Shown here: positions 23,098 through 36,260 of the stretch, piece by piece
How positions within the stretch are numbered: position 1 is the first letter of the stretch
How the letters are laid out: each line of letters begins with the position of its first letter
Assembly (NCBI GenBank): GCA_947311845.1
Contig: CAMZMU010000027.1
Span: 41,814,853 to 41,878,852 of the forward strand
From: Poa pratensis
Taxonomy: Eukaryota; Streptophyta; Magnoliopsida; Poales; Poaceae
DNA: 64,000 nt
Reading direction: 5' to 3'
Position numbers and translations under genes: made by a program
The notes under the pieces: model-generated
The model's input: only the letters and a program-made list of their open reading frames with translations
What the model was told of the DNA's origin: nothing
Databases searched by the model: none

Positions 23098-23709
23098 TTA
23101 GGGCATCTCCAGCCGTTCGCCCCCCCCCCCCCCCAGGCCGAAAAACAGCGCCTTTTTGGACGGCCTGGGGGGACGCCGGCGCAATTTGGGCTCCTGGGTT
23201 CGGTATTTTTCCAGCCGTGCCCAAACCCAGACTTGGGCCGAAAAATTCAAAAAAAAAAAAAACAATTGGGCGAAATTCATTGAACACGTTAAACTTAGGC
23301 GAAATTCATACTATATAGGCGAATTTCGCATTGTTCATTACATAATATAAACTTAAAACTTAAATTTAAACTAAAACACGGCGATCTACATGCCCAGCTG
23401 GCTGTAGAACGCCGTGTAGTCGCCGCTGTCATCGTCGTCGTCGTCGCTTGGTGGCGCGCCGCCGCCGAACTGGCTCGGCCCGGCCTCGTCGTTGTTGGCG
23501 CCGCCGCCGAACCACCCTGCCGCGCCGTCGTCGTCGCTGTCGTCGAGGACGATCACCTCGCCGCTCGCCTGACGAGATGGAGTAGGAGGCCGGCGTGCGG
23601 CGGCCTGGCGACGGCGGTTGGCCGCTGCCTCGTCGAGGAGGCGTTGCTGGCGCGCAATCTCCTCCTGGGCGTGCTGGTTGCGCGACCAGGCGAAGATGAA
23701 CTCGTCCGA

Positions 23710-24153
23710 TGTCGTGGGGCTACCCTTCGACTATCCCACGGTGAAGGTACCTGGGTCACGCCAAGACTACAAAGGCCCAAGGAAAGCCCAGCAAGGACAA
23801 CGTGCGGCCCAAGTTAGTCGACTAGGTCATGCGGTTCATACCTATCTTGTAAGTGCCATCAGCACCGTTCACCCGAGACCTAGCCTACCATATAAAGGCT
23901 AGGAGGGTCCCTCGTTCTAGGGTACGCTCATAGCCGCCGCCACAAACCCTAGCGAGATCGCCATCTCACCATTGTAGCCACAACTTGCCATCAATAACCA
24001 GACAAGCAGGAAGTAGGGTGTTATCCTCCGGGAGCCTGAACCTGGGTAAAACGCCTCGCTTGTCAGCCGTCATGATCACCAGCGCTCAACTCTCTCCCCC
24101 TCAATCAACCCGGGGTGCATAACCCAGGGATTTGCCGAGTCCACACCTCGTCA
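23710..24153 (+). repeat. 5' LTR of the TAT element (444 bp)
   Basis: Begins TGTCGTGGGGCTACCC and ends CACACCTCGTCA, directly followed by the primer binding site. It pairs with the LTR at 36836-37278. TATAAAGGC near 23892 is a likely LTR TATA box. Confidence 0.95.
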
Positions 24154-24155
24154 AT

Positions 24156-24173
24156 TGGCGCCGTCTGTGGGAA
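24156..24173 (+). promoter_or_regulatory. Primer binding site of the TAT element
   Basis: TGGCGCCGTCTGTGGGAA begins two bases after the 5' LTR. The TGGCGCC start is a common type in plant gypsy elements; I have not matched it to a specific tRNA. Confidence 0.7.
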
Positions 24174-24191
24174 AGTACGAGCGCTGGAACC

Positions 24192-27100
24192 ATGGTCGCA
24201 CCGGCTCCATCGACTTTGAAGACCGACGTCTGCATCACCAAGGAGCCAATCTGCTTCGGCTCCTTCGAGTACACCTTCCACCCGCCGGCCCACCGCTCGG
24301 TGTACGCCGATCTGCATGTAGGTATGTGCCTCACCTTCGGTACCATGCACTACTTCGTAGACAGCTGTGGAGTACTCAGATCCACGGCGATCGCACCACG
24401 CGCGGTGGCGGCACCCGCATCTGACGCGATTGCGCCATCTGTGCCGCCGCCTGCTGCGGAGATCGCGCCCGCTGCGACTGTGGAGATCGCATCTTCGACT
24501 GCTGAGAAGATCGCATCTGCGTCGACTACATCGACCACTTCGGCGACCACCGCGCAGATCGAGTCTACTCCGACTACCTCGATCGCGTCGTTGGCAAGAC
24601 CAAGATCTGCATCAGCTGCGACTGCGTCGACCACACCTTCGCAAGTGACCAAGGTCGCGCCGTCCTCGTCCGCGCCACTCGCATCTCCACCGACCCGCAA
24701 GGTCTTCACCGAGCCAACCACGCTCGCATCGACGACGACATCGCTCCTCATGTCCGCGGCAAAGATCGCGGAACTCCAAGAAAGAAGCCGCGGCAGCGAC
24801 TGTGGTACCTACCACGTTGCAGCCATTTTCGACTCCGAGCACGGCTCGGACGAAGGAAGCAGCAGTGGCAGCGTCCATCCCGCTGCCCAGATCTACCCCG
24901 CGCAAGTCTTCATGATCGGCCCGACGCCGCAGGGCAACGACGACGAACCCGCATACCCACTGGAGGTGCTCATGCCGGACCAGGTGACGCGGCTCACCAT
25001 CACCCGAGAAATAGCAATCAAAGCTCTGAAGCACGTCGAGGAAGGCACGTACCCCCCACCGGACGCACCCCGGGAGGACCTTATGGCGGTCCAGTACCTG
25101 CTACGGAAGGAAGGCGAACGACTCCGCGCAGAGAAGGCCGAGCTGCTCCGACGCAAGGACGAGGCTGACGCGTCGAGCGCCAGGAGGGCCGCTTACTCGT
25201 TCACTGCCTCAACAGAGGTCTCACAAGGAGCAAGATGCCACAGAGCACGCGTGCCCCTGATGACGGAGGCCGACCGAGCTAAAGTCACCCGCAACCTCGA
25301 ATCATCATACATGAGCGAAGACGCAGACGGGATACCCGTCCCCAAAACACCCGGAGCCGCGCTCATGGCAGTCGAAACATACCTGCGGCTGACGCAGCCC
25401 CCGAGGGCGACTCGCGCGCTCTCCTCCACAAGCAGCAGATCATGTCTATAAAGGCACTCGAAGAAGCTCTGATGAACAAGGCGCCGACAGAAAAGGTGCG
25501 AGAAGATCGGACCGCCGCGACCGCGAGCCCACAGCACTCGCAGGCCCAGCGGCAAGACCACTGCGACAACCGCAGCCAGGCGAAGACCTGCGCAACGTCA
25601 TCACACAGAGGACGGTGGACCGCAGCCGCACCCATCGGGGTCAGCACGCCAATCCTGACGACCGCAATGACGGCGACTACGAGCCGTGCGGCGCCGCATG
25701 CTTCAGCTTCAACATCCGCGACACAAGAATGCCCAAGGGCTTCAAGCTCACGGCAGAAGCAGTCAAGTACGACGGGAAGCAAGACCCGAGACTCTGGCTA
25801 GAAGACTACCTCATAGCCTGCAGCTGCCAGGGCGGTACTTCGACTACGGCCATGCAGTACATCCAGCTGATGCTCACGGGCTCTGCACGCGGGTGGCTAA
25901 ACACTCAACCCAAGAACGCCTTCAGGACGTGGGACGAGTTCGCGGAGGCCTTCGTTAAATCTTCCTGGGGACGTACTCGAGACCGACGACTTTCGTCGAG
26001 CTACAAGCATGCAAGCAAGGACGAGACGAGCCGCTCGGTCATACATCCAGCGTTGGACCTGCTCCGCAACACCATGGAGACCGCCTCGGAGGACCGAGTG
26101 ATGGATGCCTTCATGCACGGCGTCTCTCGCCGCGACCTCCGCGAGGAGTTTGGTAGGCTCCGGCCGAAAAACATGATCGAGGTCATGAAGATAGCAAACC
26201 AGTGGGCAGACGGAGAGGACTCGGTCCGCATAGTTCACACTACTCCCCGAAGGACGAAGCCGGACCAAGCAACTGGCGAGAAGGACGCCACAAGAAGAAG
26301 CCGCGTTACAACGGCAACGACTCAATCGAGCTAGTAGCGGCGGGATTCCAAACCCCCCGTGAGGATGAAGCGCGCGACAGCAGTCGCCAATACAGCCATG
26401 CACAGTACAGTCGAAGCGGCGGTGACCAGAGTCGCCAATACAGCCAGGGGCAATACAACCGAAGCGGCGGCAGCAGCTACCGCAGCGACGGAGGCCATAA
26501 ACGCGAGTGGCAGAAACGCACACTAAGCCCAGCGGAAGAGCTGGAACAACCCTGCAGGCACCACATGTTCAGGAACCCGGAAACGGGCAAGTGGGGATCC
26601 AACCACCTGTTGAAGGACTGTCGAAAGGCACGCAAATATACGAAGCCATGCAGAAGATAGTCACTCCAGCACCCGCAGCGCAGCCAGCCGCGCAGCTGGC
26701 CATCCAGGCAGCACCCGCACCCGCAGTCGCTAATCCAGCACAGGCGGCGGGAGCCTTTCCACAGCAGCAGCCGCAGCAAGATGCCCCACCAGTGGTCCAT
26801 GACGCATATCCAGCGGCACGCGGACAACTCAACATGATACAGAAGGGCGCCCCTCAAACAGGGCTCAGAAGCTCATCACCGCCAAGTCTTCCAAGCCATC
26901 ACCTGTCCACCCGCGGTACCAGACTACCTGAGAGGATCAGAAACACCAATCACCTTCTCCAGAGCAGATCACCCGCCTGCAGTACCACGACCCGGGCACG
27001 CCGCTCTGGTAGTCGAAGCTCTGATCGGAGATTACACCCTGAAAAAGGTGTTCATGGATGGAGGCAGTGGCATTAACATCATCTTTGCCGACACCCTCAG

Positions 27101-30100
27101 AAGGATAAACAGGCCAACGACGGACTTGGCGGCATCAGAGACCACCTTCCATGGCATAGTACCAGGGCAAGCAGTCACGCCCATGGGAACGATCACACTC
27201 GACGTCATCTTCGGCACACCCGAAAACTTCAAGAGGGAGTCGATCGACTTCGAGGTAGTCGACTGGAAGTCGCAGTACCACGCGATACTCGGGCGCCCAA
27301 CCTTTGCCAGATTCATGGCGTACCTCACTACGCCTACCTCATGCTCAAGATGCCTGGACCCAAGGGCGTCATCACGGTGCGGCGACTTCGACCGCTCCAA
27401 CAGCTGCGACCGCGAGTTCAGCAAGATCTCCGAATTCTTCGGAGTCGAAGAGCACTTCGAGGCAATGGCAGTCGACAACGACAAGACCATCTTCCCAGCC
27501 CGCAAGAAACCAGCCAAGGACGCTGCCTTCAACGCGGCTGACGACACAACGACCCATCAGGTCCACCCGACTGACGCCAGCAAGACGGTCAAAGTATCGT
27601 CGAGTCTGACTCCCGCATAGGAAGGCGCGCTCGTCGAGTTTCTACGTGAGAACTGGAGAATCTTCGCATGGCAACCCTCTGACATGCCAGGAATACCCAG
27701 GAACCTCGCCGAGCACTCCTTAAAGGTCCACAAGGACGCCAGACCCGTCAAACAGGCCATGCGACGCTTTTCCGGGCCCAAGCGAGACGAAATCAGCAGA
27801 GAAATCGATCGACTGCTGAATGCCAAGTTCATCCGAGAGATCAAGGACTCGGACTGGGTCGCCAACCCAGTCCTGGTGGAGAAGAAGAAGACGAAGAAAC
27901 TCCGCATGTGCGTCGACTTCACCGCCCTCAACAAATGCTGCCCCAAGGACCATTTCCCGCTCCCGCGGATAGATCAGATCATCGACTCGACTGCAGGCTG
28001 CGAACGCCTGTCCTTCCTGGACGCCTACTCAGGTTACCAGCAGATCAGACTGAACGTCGACGATGAGGAGAAGACAGCATTCATCACACCCGACGGCGTT
28101 TTCTGCTACCAGACGATGCCCTTCGGGTTGAAGAACGCTGGTGCCACGTACCAGCGCACAATGCAAGCATGCCTCAAAGGGCTCATCGGGCAGATCGTCC
28201 AAGTCTACGTCGACGACATCGTCGTCACCACCCGCAAGGAGGACACCCTCATCGCCGACCTCCGCAAGGTCTTCGCCGCCCTCGACGAGTACCAGATCAA
28301 GCTGAACCCAGACAAGTGCGTCTTCGGCGTGCCAGCCGGAGAACTGCTTGGGTACCTCGTCTCTGCAAGAGGAATCGAAGCAACCCGAGAAGGTGCAAAA
28401 CATACTCGCAATGCCAGCACCGACCAAGCTCACGAGGTGCAACGCCTAGCCGGCCGAGTCGCAGCTCTCAGCCGGTTCATAGTAAGTTGGGAGAAGGCCC
28501 TGCCTTCTACCAACTGATGAAAAAGACAGACAAGTTCGAGTGGACAGAAGAAGCGCAAGTCGCGTTCGACCAACTCAAGAAAACACTCACGACTTCCCCA
28601 GTACTGGTGGCACCACTGGAGAACGAGCCGCTATACCTCTACGTGTCAGCCACGAACAGGGTGGTCAGCACGGTACTCGTAGTCGAACGAGAAGAAGAAG
28701 GGCACAGCCACCCTGTCCAGCGACCCGTCTACTACCTCAGCGAGGTGCTGACCCTGTCCAAGCAGCGCTACCCGCACTACCAGAAGCTGGCCTACGGAGT
28801 TTTCATGACTTCAAGGAAAGTAATCCATTACTTCTCCGAGCACCCGATCACGGTGGTAAGCTCCTCCGGGCTCTCCGACATCCTGACCAACCAATGCGCG
28901 ACAGGACGAGTCGCTAAGTGGGTCGTCGAGCTAGGACCCTGGGGGCTGAAATACGCTCACCCGAAGTCAATCAAGGCCCAAGTGCTCCCAGAATTCACCA
29001 CCGAGTGGATAGAGGCCCAGCTGCCAGATGTCCCCGACCTGTCCAACGCATGGACAATGTACTTCGACGGCTCCAAAAAGTTCAGATCAGCCGGGGCAGG
29101 AGTCATCCTCATCTCCCCCAAAGGCGACAAGCTGAAGTACGTGCTACAGATGGACTTCCCAACACCCTCCAACAACGAGGCTGAGTACGAAGCCCTAATC
29201 CATGGCATGCGATGGCCAAGAACTGCGGCGCCACTCACCTCATGATCTACGGCGACTCCTACCTCGTCGTGCAGCAAACCATGAAGGCCTGTGACGCCAT
29301 CGCCGACAACATGATCGCCTACAGAGACCTGTACAACCAGCTGGAGGGCACCTTCGACGGCTGCGAGTTGCGGCACATCGGCCGCGAAAGCAACGAGGAA
29401 GCCGACGCCCTCGCCAACCTGGGCTCAGACAAGGCGCAGGTGCCACCTGGCGTCTTCCTTGAGCGCATCACGCAGCGGTCTGTCAAACTTCGACCCACGC
29501 CCGGATCCTCCACACCATCAACGAGCACCGCCGACCCGCCAGGCAAAGAGAAGGAGCCAATGGAGGTTCTGCTAATCGAGCCCACCTGGACGAGCCCATA
29601 TCTGGCGTACATGCTGCACCAGAGACTGCCAGTCAACTCAGTCGAAGCCAAGCGCATTATTCGCCGCTCGAAAGGCTTCACCATCATCAAGGGGGAGCTA
29701 TACAAGCGAAGCATCTCAGGAGTCCTGCAAAGGTGCGTTGATCCAGTCGACGGTCAAGCCATCTACTCGAAATTCATACAGGCACCTGCGGGCATCACGC
29801 CAGCAGTCGTGCCTTGGTGGCCAAAGCCCTGCGAGCCGGGTTCTACTGGCCCACCGCAATGCAAGATGCCGAAGAACTCGTGAAGAAGTGTCTCGGCTGC
29901 CAGGAGTTCGCCAACAAGCCGCACGCGCCAGCATCGGCACTGAAGACCATACCACTCGCCTGGCCCTTCGCTCAGTGGGGGCTCGACATGGTGGGTCCAC
30001 TCAAGAAATCCTCGCCAGGGGGCACACTCACCTCCTGGTAGCAGTCGACAAGTTCACCAAATGGATCGAAGCCGTGCCCATCACAAGTTCGACTGCATCC

Positions 30101-30816
30101 TCAGCAGTTAACTTCATCAGGTCCATCATCTTCAGGTTCGGGGTGCCGAACAGCATCATCACCGACAACGGCACGAACTTCACAGCCGAAGAATTCAAGG
30201 ACTTCTGCTCCGAACAAGGCATCAAGCTCAACTACGCATCAGTCTCGCACCCGCAATCCAATGGGCAAGTCGAAAAGGCCAACGGCCTAGTCTGCAAAGG
30301 CATCAAGAAGCGCCTGCGAGTACCATTGAGGCGCGCTGCAGGCGCCTGGGTCGAAGAGCTGCCATCTGTGCTTTGGAGTCTACGCACCACACCGAACAGA
30401 TCACCCAGTACACGCCATTCTTCATGGTCTATGGTGCAGAGGCGGTCATGCCTGCGACATCAAGTTCGACGCACCTCGAGTGGTGGCCTACGACGAGTCT
30501 GACGCAGAAGAAGCACTCGAGGACGACATGGACACCTGGACGAAGCACGCGACATCGCCCTCACCCGCTCAGCCGTGTACCAGCAGGACCTGCGCAACTA
30601 CCACGGACGGCGACTGCGGCCAAGAGCTTTCGTTCCAGGCGACCTGGTCCTTCGCCTCAACAGAAGAAGGTGCACAAGCTCGCCTCCCCATGGGAGGGCC
30701 CATACATTGTGACAGAAGCAATCGGCGGAGGAGCTTACCGCCTGAAGGACTCGAAGACAGGAACAGTCTGCCACAACCCATGGAATGTTGCGCAGCTGCG
30801 ACGCTTCTACGCCTAG
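24192..30816 (+). pseudogene. Decayed gag-pol of the TAT element
   Basis: A first open part (24192-25451) encodes an S/T/P/A-rich leader; the gag core follows at about 25735-26250 (LWLEDYLIACSCQG, ARGWLNTQP). The protease region (MDGGSGINI, about 27050) is followed by reverse transcriptase at about 27700-28430 (FLDAYSGYQQI, MPFGLKNAGATYQR, YVDDIVV). Next come a first RNase H (about 28520-28980), a second, archaeal-type RNase H (about 29050-29440; MYFDGSKKFRSAGAG, NNEAEYEALIHGM, IYGDSYLVVQQ) and integrase at about 29800-30330 (KCLGCQEFAN, ITDNGTNFTAEEF, HPQSNGQVEKANG). The frame changes at least seven times, for example near 25450-25600, 26640, 27000, 28480, 29215 and 29880-30040. It is therefore inactive, although the LTRs are nearly identical. 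Movement would have relied on proteins from intact relatives. Confidence 0.9.
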
Positions 30817-31001
30817 TCGACTCCCCTGTTGTAACAAAGCATACATGTCAAGGCGGCAGGTTTCAGACGCACTCTTTCCCTTACCAGGGTACCTGAGGGG
30901 ACTGGAAGGGTTTTAATGAGGCGGCCTGCTCGCAAAAATCAATGAAGTGATTTGTGGAACAAGCTCTCCCCTTTACTTTTTCAGTCAAAAAGCAACATAA
31001 A

Positions 31002-31970
31002 CCTAGGCCGCCACCGACGCACTCGGGGGCTGCGCCATACAGGTTCAACTCGAAAATCCTTGGCCGCCACCCGAAGCACTCGGGGGCTGCGCCGTACAGG
31101 TCTAAGTCAAACCTAGGCCGCCACCGACGCACTCGGGGGCTGCGCCATACAGGTCAACTCGAAAAATCCTTGGCCACCCGAAGCACTCGGGGGCTGCGCC
31201 GTACAGGTCTAAGTCAAACCTAGGCCGCCACCGACGCACTCGGGGGCTGCGCCCACAGGTCAACTCGAAAAACCTAGGCCGCCACCCGAAGCACTCGGGG
31301 GCTGCGCCGTACAGGTCTAAGTCAAACCTAGGCCGCCACCCGACGCACTCGGGGGCTGCGCCGCACAGGTCAACTCGAAAACCTAGGCCGCCACCCGAAG
31401 CACTCGGGGGCTGCGCCGCACAGGTCAAGTCCAAACCTAGGCCGCCACCGACGCACTCGGGGGCTGCGCCGCACAGGTCAACTCGAAAAACCTAGGCCGC
31501 CACCGACGCACTCGGGGGCTGCGCCGCACAGGTCAACTCGAAAAAGCCTAGGCCGCCACGACGCACTCGGGGGCTGCGCCGCACAGGTCAAGTCCAAACC
31601 TAGGCGCACCCGACGCACTCGGGGGCTGCGCGCACAGGTCAACTCGAAAATCCTAGGTCGCCACCCGAAGCACTCGGGGGCTGCGCCGCACAGGTCTAAG
31701 TCCAAACCTAGGCCGCCACTCGACGCACTCGGGGGCTGCGCCGCACAGGTTCAACTCGAAATCCTAGGTCGCCACCCGAAGCACTCAGGGGCTGCACCGC
31801 ACAGGTCTAAGTCAAGAACTATGCCGTCACTCGACGCACTCGGGGCTGCGCCGCTAAGGTCCAACTCGAAACATCTTGGCCGCGCCCGAAGCACTCGGGG
31901 GCTGCGCCCTACGGGTTCGACTCTCAAAGTCCTAGGCCACACCGATCCGCTCGGGGTTGCGCCACACAGG
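31002..31970. repeat. Minisatellite, about 18 units of 51-59 bp
   Basis: Tandem units each hold CCTAGGCCGCCACCCGA, then GCACTCGGGGGCTGCGC and an ACAGGT-type linker. Two unit types tend to alternate, one with CGACGCACTC and linker AGGTCAACTCGAAAA, the other with CGAAGCACTC and linker AGGTCTAAGTC, giving a dimer of about 110 bp in the first half. The last units are more diverged. The core GCACTCGGGGGCT resembles the element's polypurine tract, CACTTGGGGGCTCC, at 36822. Open frames on the minus strand here are by-products of the repeat. Confidence 0.92.
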
Positions 31971-32101
31971 TTTACAGAAGTCTACAAGATACAATTTACT
32001 CACTCGGGGGCTACCCCCACCTCGGCATACATACACTCATATTTCCACTTGGAAAAATTGATTTTACAAGATAACGGTATACAACAAACAGTCTGTTACT
32101 C

Positions 32102-35100
32102 TTATTCTACAGGCTCGCCCTTTGGCGCATCAAGTGGCCCTACAAGGTGCTCGCTAAAGTTCTGGACCTGCTGAATCATCTGGCGCGCAGCCGCAAGAGT
32201 ATCGGCATAGTCACCCTCTCCAGGCAAGCCGTCAAGCACCTTGTGCAATGGAAGATTAGGCCGGTGCAGTCGAACGTATGCCAACGCCACGTTCGCCCCG
32301 GCAACAAGTTGAGTGTGCACGACTTCCTTCAACGCACTGCCTTCACGGAACCTCTCCAGAAGCGCAGTCAGTCCATTCGGCTGCTCGTTGTGAGGAAAGT
32401 ACACCTTGTTGATCTGCCAGAGGGTTTTTCTGCAACCTTCCAAGAGCACAGCAGCCCGCCAGGTGCGATCCAGCATTCGTGCCAGTACACTACCTCTGGA
32501 TCTGTTCGACCAAAACTGGCGCGCTTCGGGTGAGTCACCGGCGGCCTCTTTCTCTACTCGCTCGTCCACTCGAAGCTGCTCAGCCTTCCAGTCAGAGTTC
32601 ACATCTGCATCAAGGCCAAGCATTAAGCATAGCAGGAAGACACAGAAGCCGAAGCAAAAACGCTAGAAGGCCAACCTTGCAGCTGTCGACTGATCAAGTC
32701 CATCTCGCCAAGCAGAAACTCTTCACGCTGGGAGAACGGCGCAACGGGCCGCGACCTCAATCGCTCCAGCTCCAACTCAGCACTCTTCAGCTTCGACTCG
32801 AGCTCAACCACCTTGTTCCTCATGAAGGTGATCACTCTCTGGTCATTTACGCTTCGCACAGGAGCTGGAGGAGCTTGACGGCGGCGACGAGTAGGCGCAG
32901 CCGAAGAGGTGTCCTCCTCATCGTCCGCGCCAGTCGTTCCAACAACATCAGGAGCTTCGCCCATATCAGACTGCCAAGAATTGACAGCGTCAAGCCAGGA
33001 AAAGAATCAACATAATTCATCCAAGCCAGATATCAAAAAAGACTCGGCGGCTGCACCCCCGAGGGAGCGAATTCACATTTCATCATCAGCATGTTCACTC
33101 GCACAATATAAAGTGCATTACAGACTCAAGCCCAAAAGCAGAAGCATAGTCCTAAAAGGACAAGTCTACACTACAGACTCCGACTGGGACCGGCTCTTCC
33201 TAGCAGCAGCCAACTCGGTCATCTTAGCAATCCTCTTCTCGAAGGTGGAGACAAGCTTCACGGCCAACTGGCTCGCCTGCGCTTTCACCCCGCTAAGGGA
33301 CGCGGTCTTGCCATCAGGCTTTCGAGGGAAGTCGCTGACAACCTTCTCAAAATCGCCTACGACTTGGTGACCAAGAAGCAGCTGGAAAGTGAGCTCTGAG
33401 CCGCGTACCGTCTGCGCGCGCGTGAAGTCCGCCAGGACATTCGAATTGCCTTCGAATGGAGCCGCGAGTGCGTCAACAGCAGCTGGTGGCGGCTTGTTGG
33501 GGAAGATATTCCGGTGCACAGTCGCTAAGGCCCCGTCGACTTCTGCAGTGCCGCCGTCGACTGCTGCAGCGCTGCCGATGCATACGCGCAGACGCGGTCG
33601 ACGAAGCCAACAGCCTCCGCCAAGCCGACACTCTCGCTGGAAGTCCCTTCTGGAGGAGCACCTCCGCAAGTCTCTGATCAAAAGAAATCCACACCCGTAA
33701 GACGTCAGAAGTCGAAAAAAGGCAAAGTAGGCACTGAGCCGAAATACTTACTTCCAACAACATCTGCGAGTGCGAGCAAGCGGTCGACCTGGGTCTTCTC
33801 CAGATCATCCCGAGCTTGTTCACGCTCTTGGGCTTCACCCAGCGACTTCTCCAGCTCCGCGACCCGCGTCTTCATGCTCTCCTTCTCGCCTACGGACCAA
33901 CGGAGCAAAGTTAGCAATAAAGGCAGTCGACGCGCCCCTCGAGCACAAGGGTTCACACTCACTATTCGCTGCTCCAGAGCAGCGCGGAGTTGATCCCTCT
34001 CCTGCTCCATGCGAACGAAGGCTGCGGCTCCCTCCACCTGCTGGCGATAAAATGGCTGCGGGAAACACAAGACATCAATCTGCGCCCGACTATTCTAGTC
34101 ACGCACATCTTCGGGGGCTACTCCCATCGGGAGCGCTGTTCGCGCACCCGATACAGATTTTGCAGAACGAGTCAAAGGACACTTACATGCTCAAGCAGCC
34201 CAGCGTCAGCCGGAGTCGCATCAGCAGTTTTCTCCGGCACGGAGGAGGTCGAAGTCTTCAAGGCCAAAGCGTCACCCGCCTGAGCCTCTTCTCCGGTCGT
34301 CTTCGCAGTTTGCTCAATCATGGGAGCAGAAGTGTACTCCATCTCACGAGGCGAAACAGCAGTGCCAGTACGGTCGCTGTGACAAGATAAGTCTATTCAA
34401 GGACTCGCAAATCACAACGCAAACTCGACATAAGCAAGGCAATGGTTATGCGACTAACCTGGCGACATCGACATCATCTTCACTGCCCAGGGAGACAGAG
34501 GCCATCCTCGCAAACTCAGTCGGCGGTGCAGAGCCGAGGGGAGGCACGGCCAAAGGCTCAGCCAGGTCACTCGTGCGCCTAGCGCCTGAGGACGACCCGC
34601 TCGCCTCCTCCTCGTTCTCCACACCCGCCTCCTTCACGGGTGACGAAGCCAAAGCAGAGTCGCCACTTTTTCGCCTTTGCCGCTTCAGCAGCGGCTCCTC
34701 ATCTTCATCATCCTCCTCCAGCTCTTCACTCGGGGAGGTGGCGGAAGGAACTTCATCGTCATCAACCTCGTCCTCCTCAGGGAACTCAGCCTCTTCATGA
34801 GGTCCATTCTCCATCAAGGGGGGAAGACTGACATAGCTCGAACGACCCTGTCAGCAAATGAAGCATTCGAGTCAGGCAACAAGATTCGACAGAAGAAGAC
34901 ACAAGACAAAAGCAAAGCAAACGAAGCTTACCTCAGGCACAGGGTTCTTAGGCCCATACGGCTCGACTGGGCACTTGACATTGCACGGGTCAGCGGCTCG
35001 GAGGCTGGTGATGCTCCTCACCTTCGACTCGACTGCGTCATCATCGAGCTCATCGCCAACATCCTCACGCGCCCACATCGGGTGGACGCGAGTGCGGAGC

Positions 35101-35853
35101 GGCTGCACACGGAGCCTGAAGAAGGTGGCGATGAGGTGAACTCCACCTGTCTCGCGCCCAAGACTTTTCAGAAGGCCACGAAGAAGCGTCAGCAAGGGCT
35201 GAGTCGCCTCCCTGTCCTCCTTCGACAGCGGGTGCGCCCACGCATTCGTCTTCAGCAACTCGCGATCAGCCGCGAAGTCGGGAAGCCCTTCCTGGTCGCA
35301 CCTGATGTAGAACCACTTCTTTCGCCAGCCCTGGACGGAGTCGGACTTCTTCATCTGAAAGTAGGAGGTGTCGCCACGCACCTGGATGCCGAAGCCGCCG
35401 ACTGGATACACCTGCTTACTCTTCCCCACGTTCCTCCTCACGAGGAATAGAGACTTCCACAGCAGCCAGTTGGGTGCGATTCCCAGGAAGCACTCGCAGA
35501 GCACGAAATAGCTCGCGATGCTCAAGACGCTATTGGGAGTCAGATCGTGGATCTGAATCCCATAAGCGTACAAGAGACCACGGACGAAATCGTGGAGGGG
35601 GAACCCGAAACCCCGTGGAAGGAAATCCACGAAGCAAACGCGTTCCCCCTCGCGAGGGGAGGGGAATACCTCTTTCCCAGGAGCGCACGTCGCCTGGTCT
35701 ACCGGCGGCAGCAGTCCCTGCGCGCGGAGGGCCTCGAGGTCGGCCTTCTTCACCGACGATTTGACCCAGTCGCCGTCTTCTTCATCACGCTCGCCTCGGC
35801 GGCGGCGACGGCGCCAGCACAGGCTTCCCCCTCTTCATCGCGGCCTTGCTCAT
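32102..35853 (-). CDS. Antisense spliced gene of the TAT element (gypsy-type transposon domain)
   Basis: Runs opposite to gag-pol. A TATA-like box (35970-35963) precedes an ATG at 35853-35851. Exon 1 reaches 34932 and its frame holds a domain I associate with Pfam 'putative gypsy type transposon' (PF04195): LPRGFGFPLHDFVRGLLYAY, IHDLTPNSVLSIASYF, FLGIAPNWLLWKSLF, GWRKKWFYI. Canonical GT-AG introns follow at 34931-34848, 34458-34377 and 34186-34056, joining in frame to an acidic exon and to coiled-coil-like exons (EQERDQLRAALEQRI, KTRVAELEKSLGEAQEREQ). Later exons extend to a TAA at 32104-32102 (MRNKVVELESKLKSAELEL near 32830; GEGDYADTLAAARQMIQQVQ near 32170). A one-base frame change after about 22 codons suggests this copy is damaged at its start. 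Function unknown. Exons below 34055 are not fixed precisely. Confidence 0.72.
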
Positions 35854-35962
35854 GGAGGGCGGAGGAAAGAAACTGGCAGAAAAGAGCAACAATGGCGGAG
35901 ACAGAAGCAGTGGAGACGATGACAGAATGGGGATGGATGAACTGTTCACCGCCGCGGTGAAA

Positions 35963-35970
35963 ATTATATA
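35963..35970 (-). promoter_or_regulatory. TATA-like box of the antisense gene
   Basis: The minus strand reads TATATAAT about 110 bases before the ATG at 35853. It is a good plant TATA match and lies outside the LTRs, implying an internal antisense promoter. Confidence 0.6.
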
Positions 35971-36260
35971 CCGCGCGGTCAGTCAATCCTGGCCGTCCCT
36001 GCTGAAACCGCTCTCCGCAACAGCGTCTGACCGTCCACGTGTCGCGCGGAGAGGGCAACCGTCGCCGGCCACGCCGCCCACTACGCACGGGACTCAAGGC
36101 GCCATCATCACACCGCGCAATTTTCGCGCCCAACGGTCAGAAAAAAGCGGCAACCGCTGTCTCCAGTCAATACTGACAGTGGGACCGCACTGTCACGTCC
36201 CATCGGACACAGAGTGCGTCAAAAACGTCAGCACTGACGTCAACCACGAAGGCGTAGGAA

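Noticed and set aside
31102..31942. Minus-strand open frames with repeated GAAPEC-type peptides
   Set aside because: They result from reading through the minisatellite; the unit lengths vary and break the frame, and no start or promoter supports a gene.
31002..31970. CRISPR-like array
   Set aside because: Units are contiguous and similar throughout, without unique spacers, and the sequence is plant nuclear DNA inside a retrotransposon.
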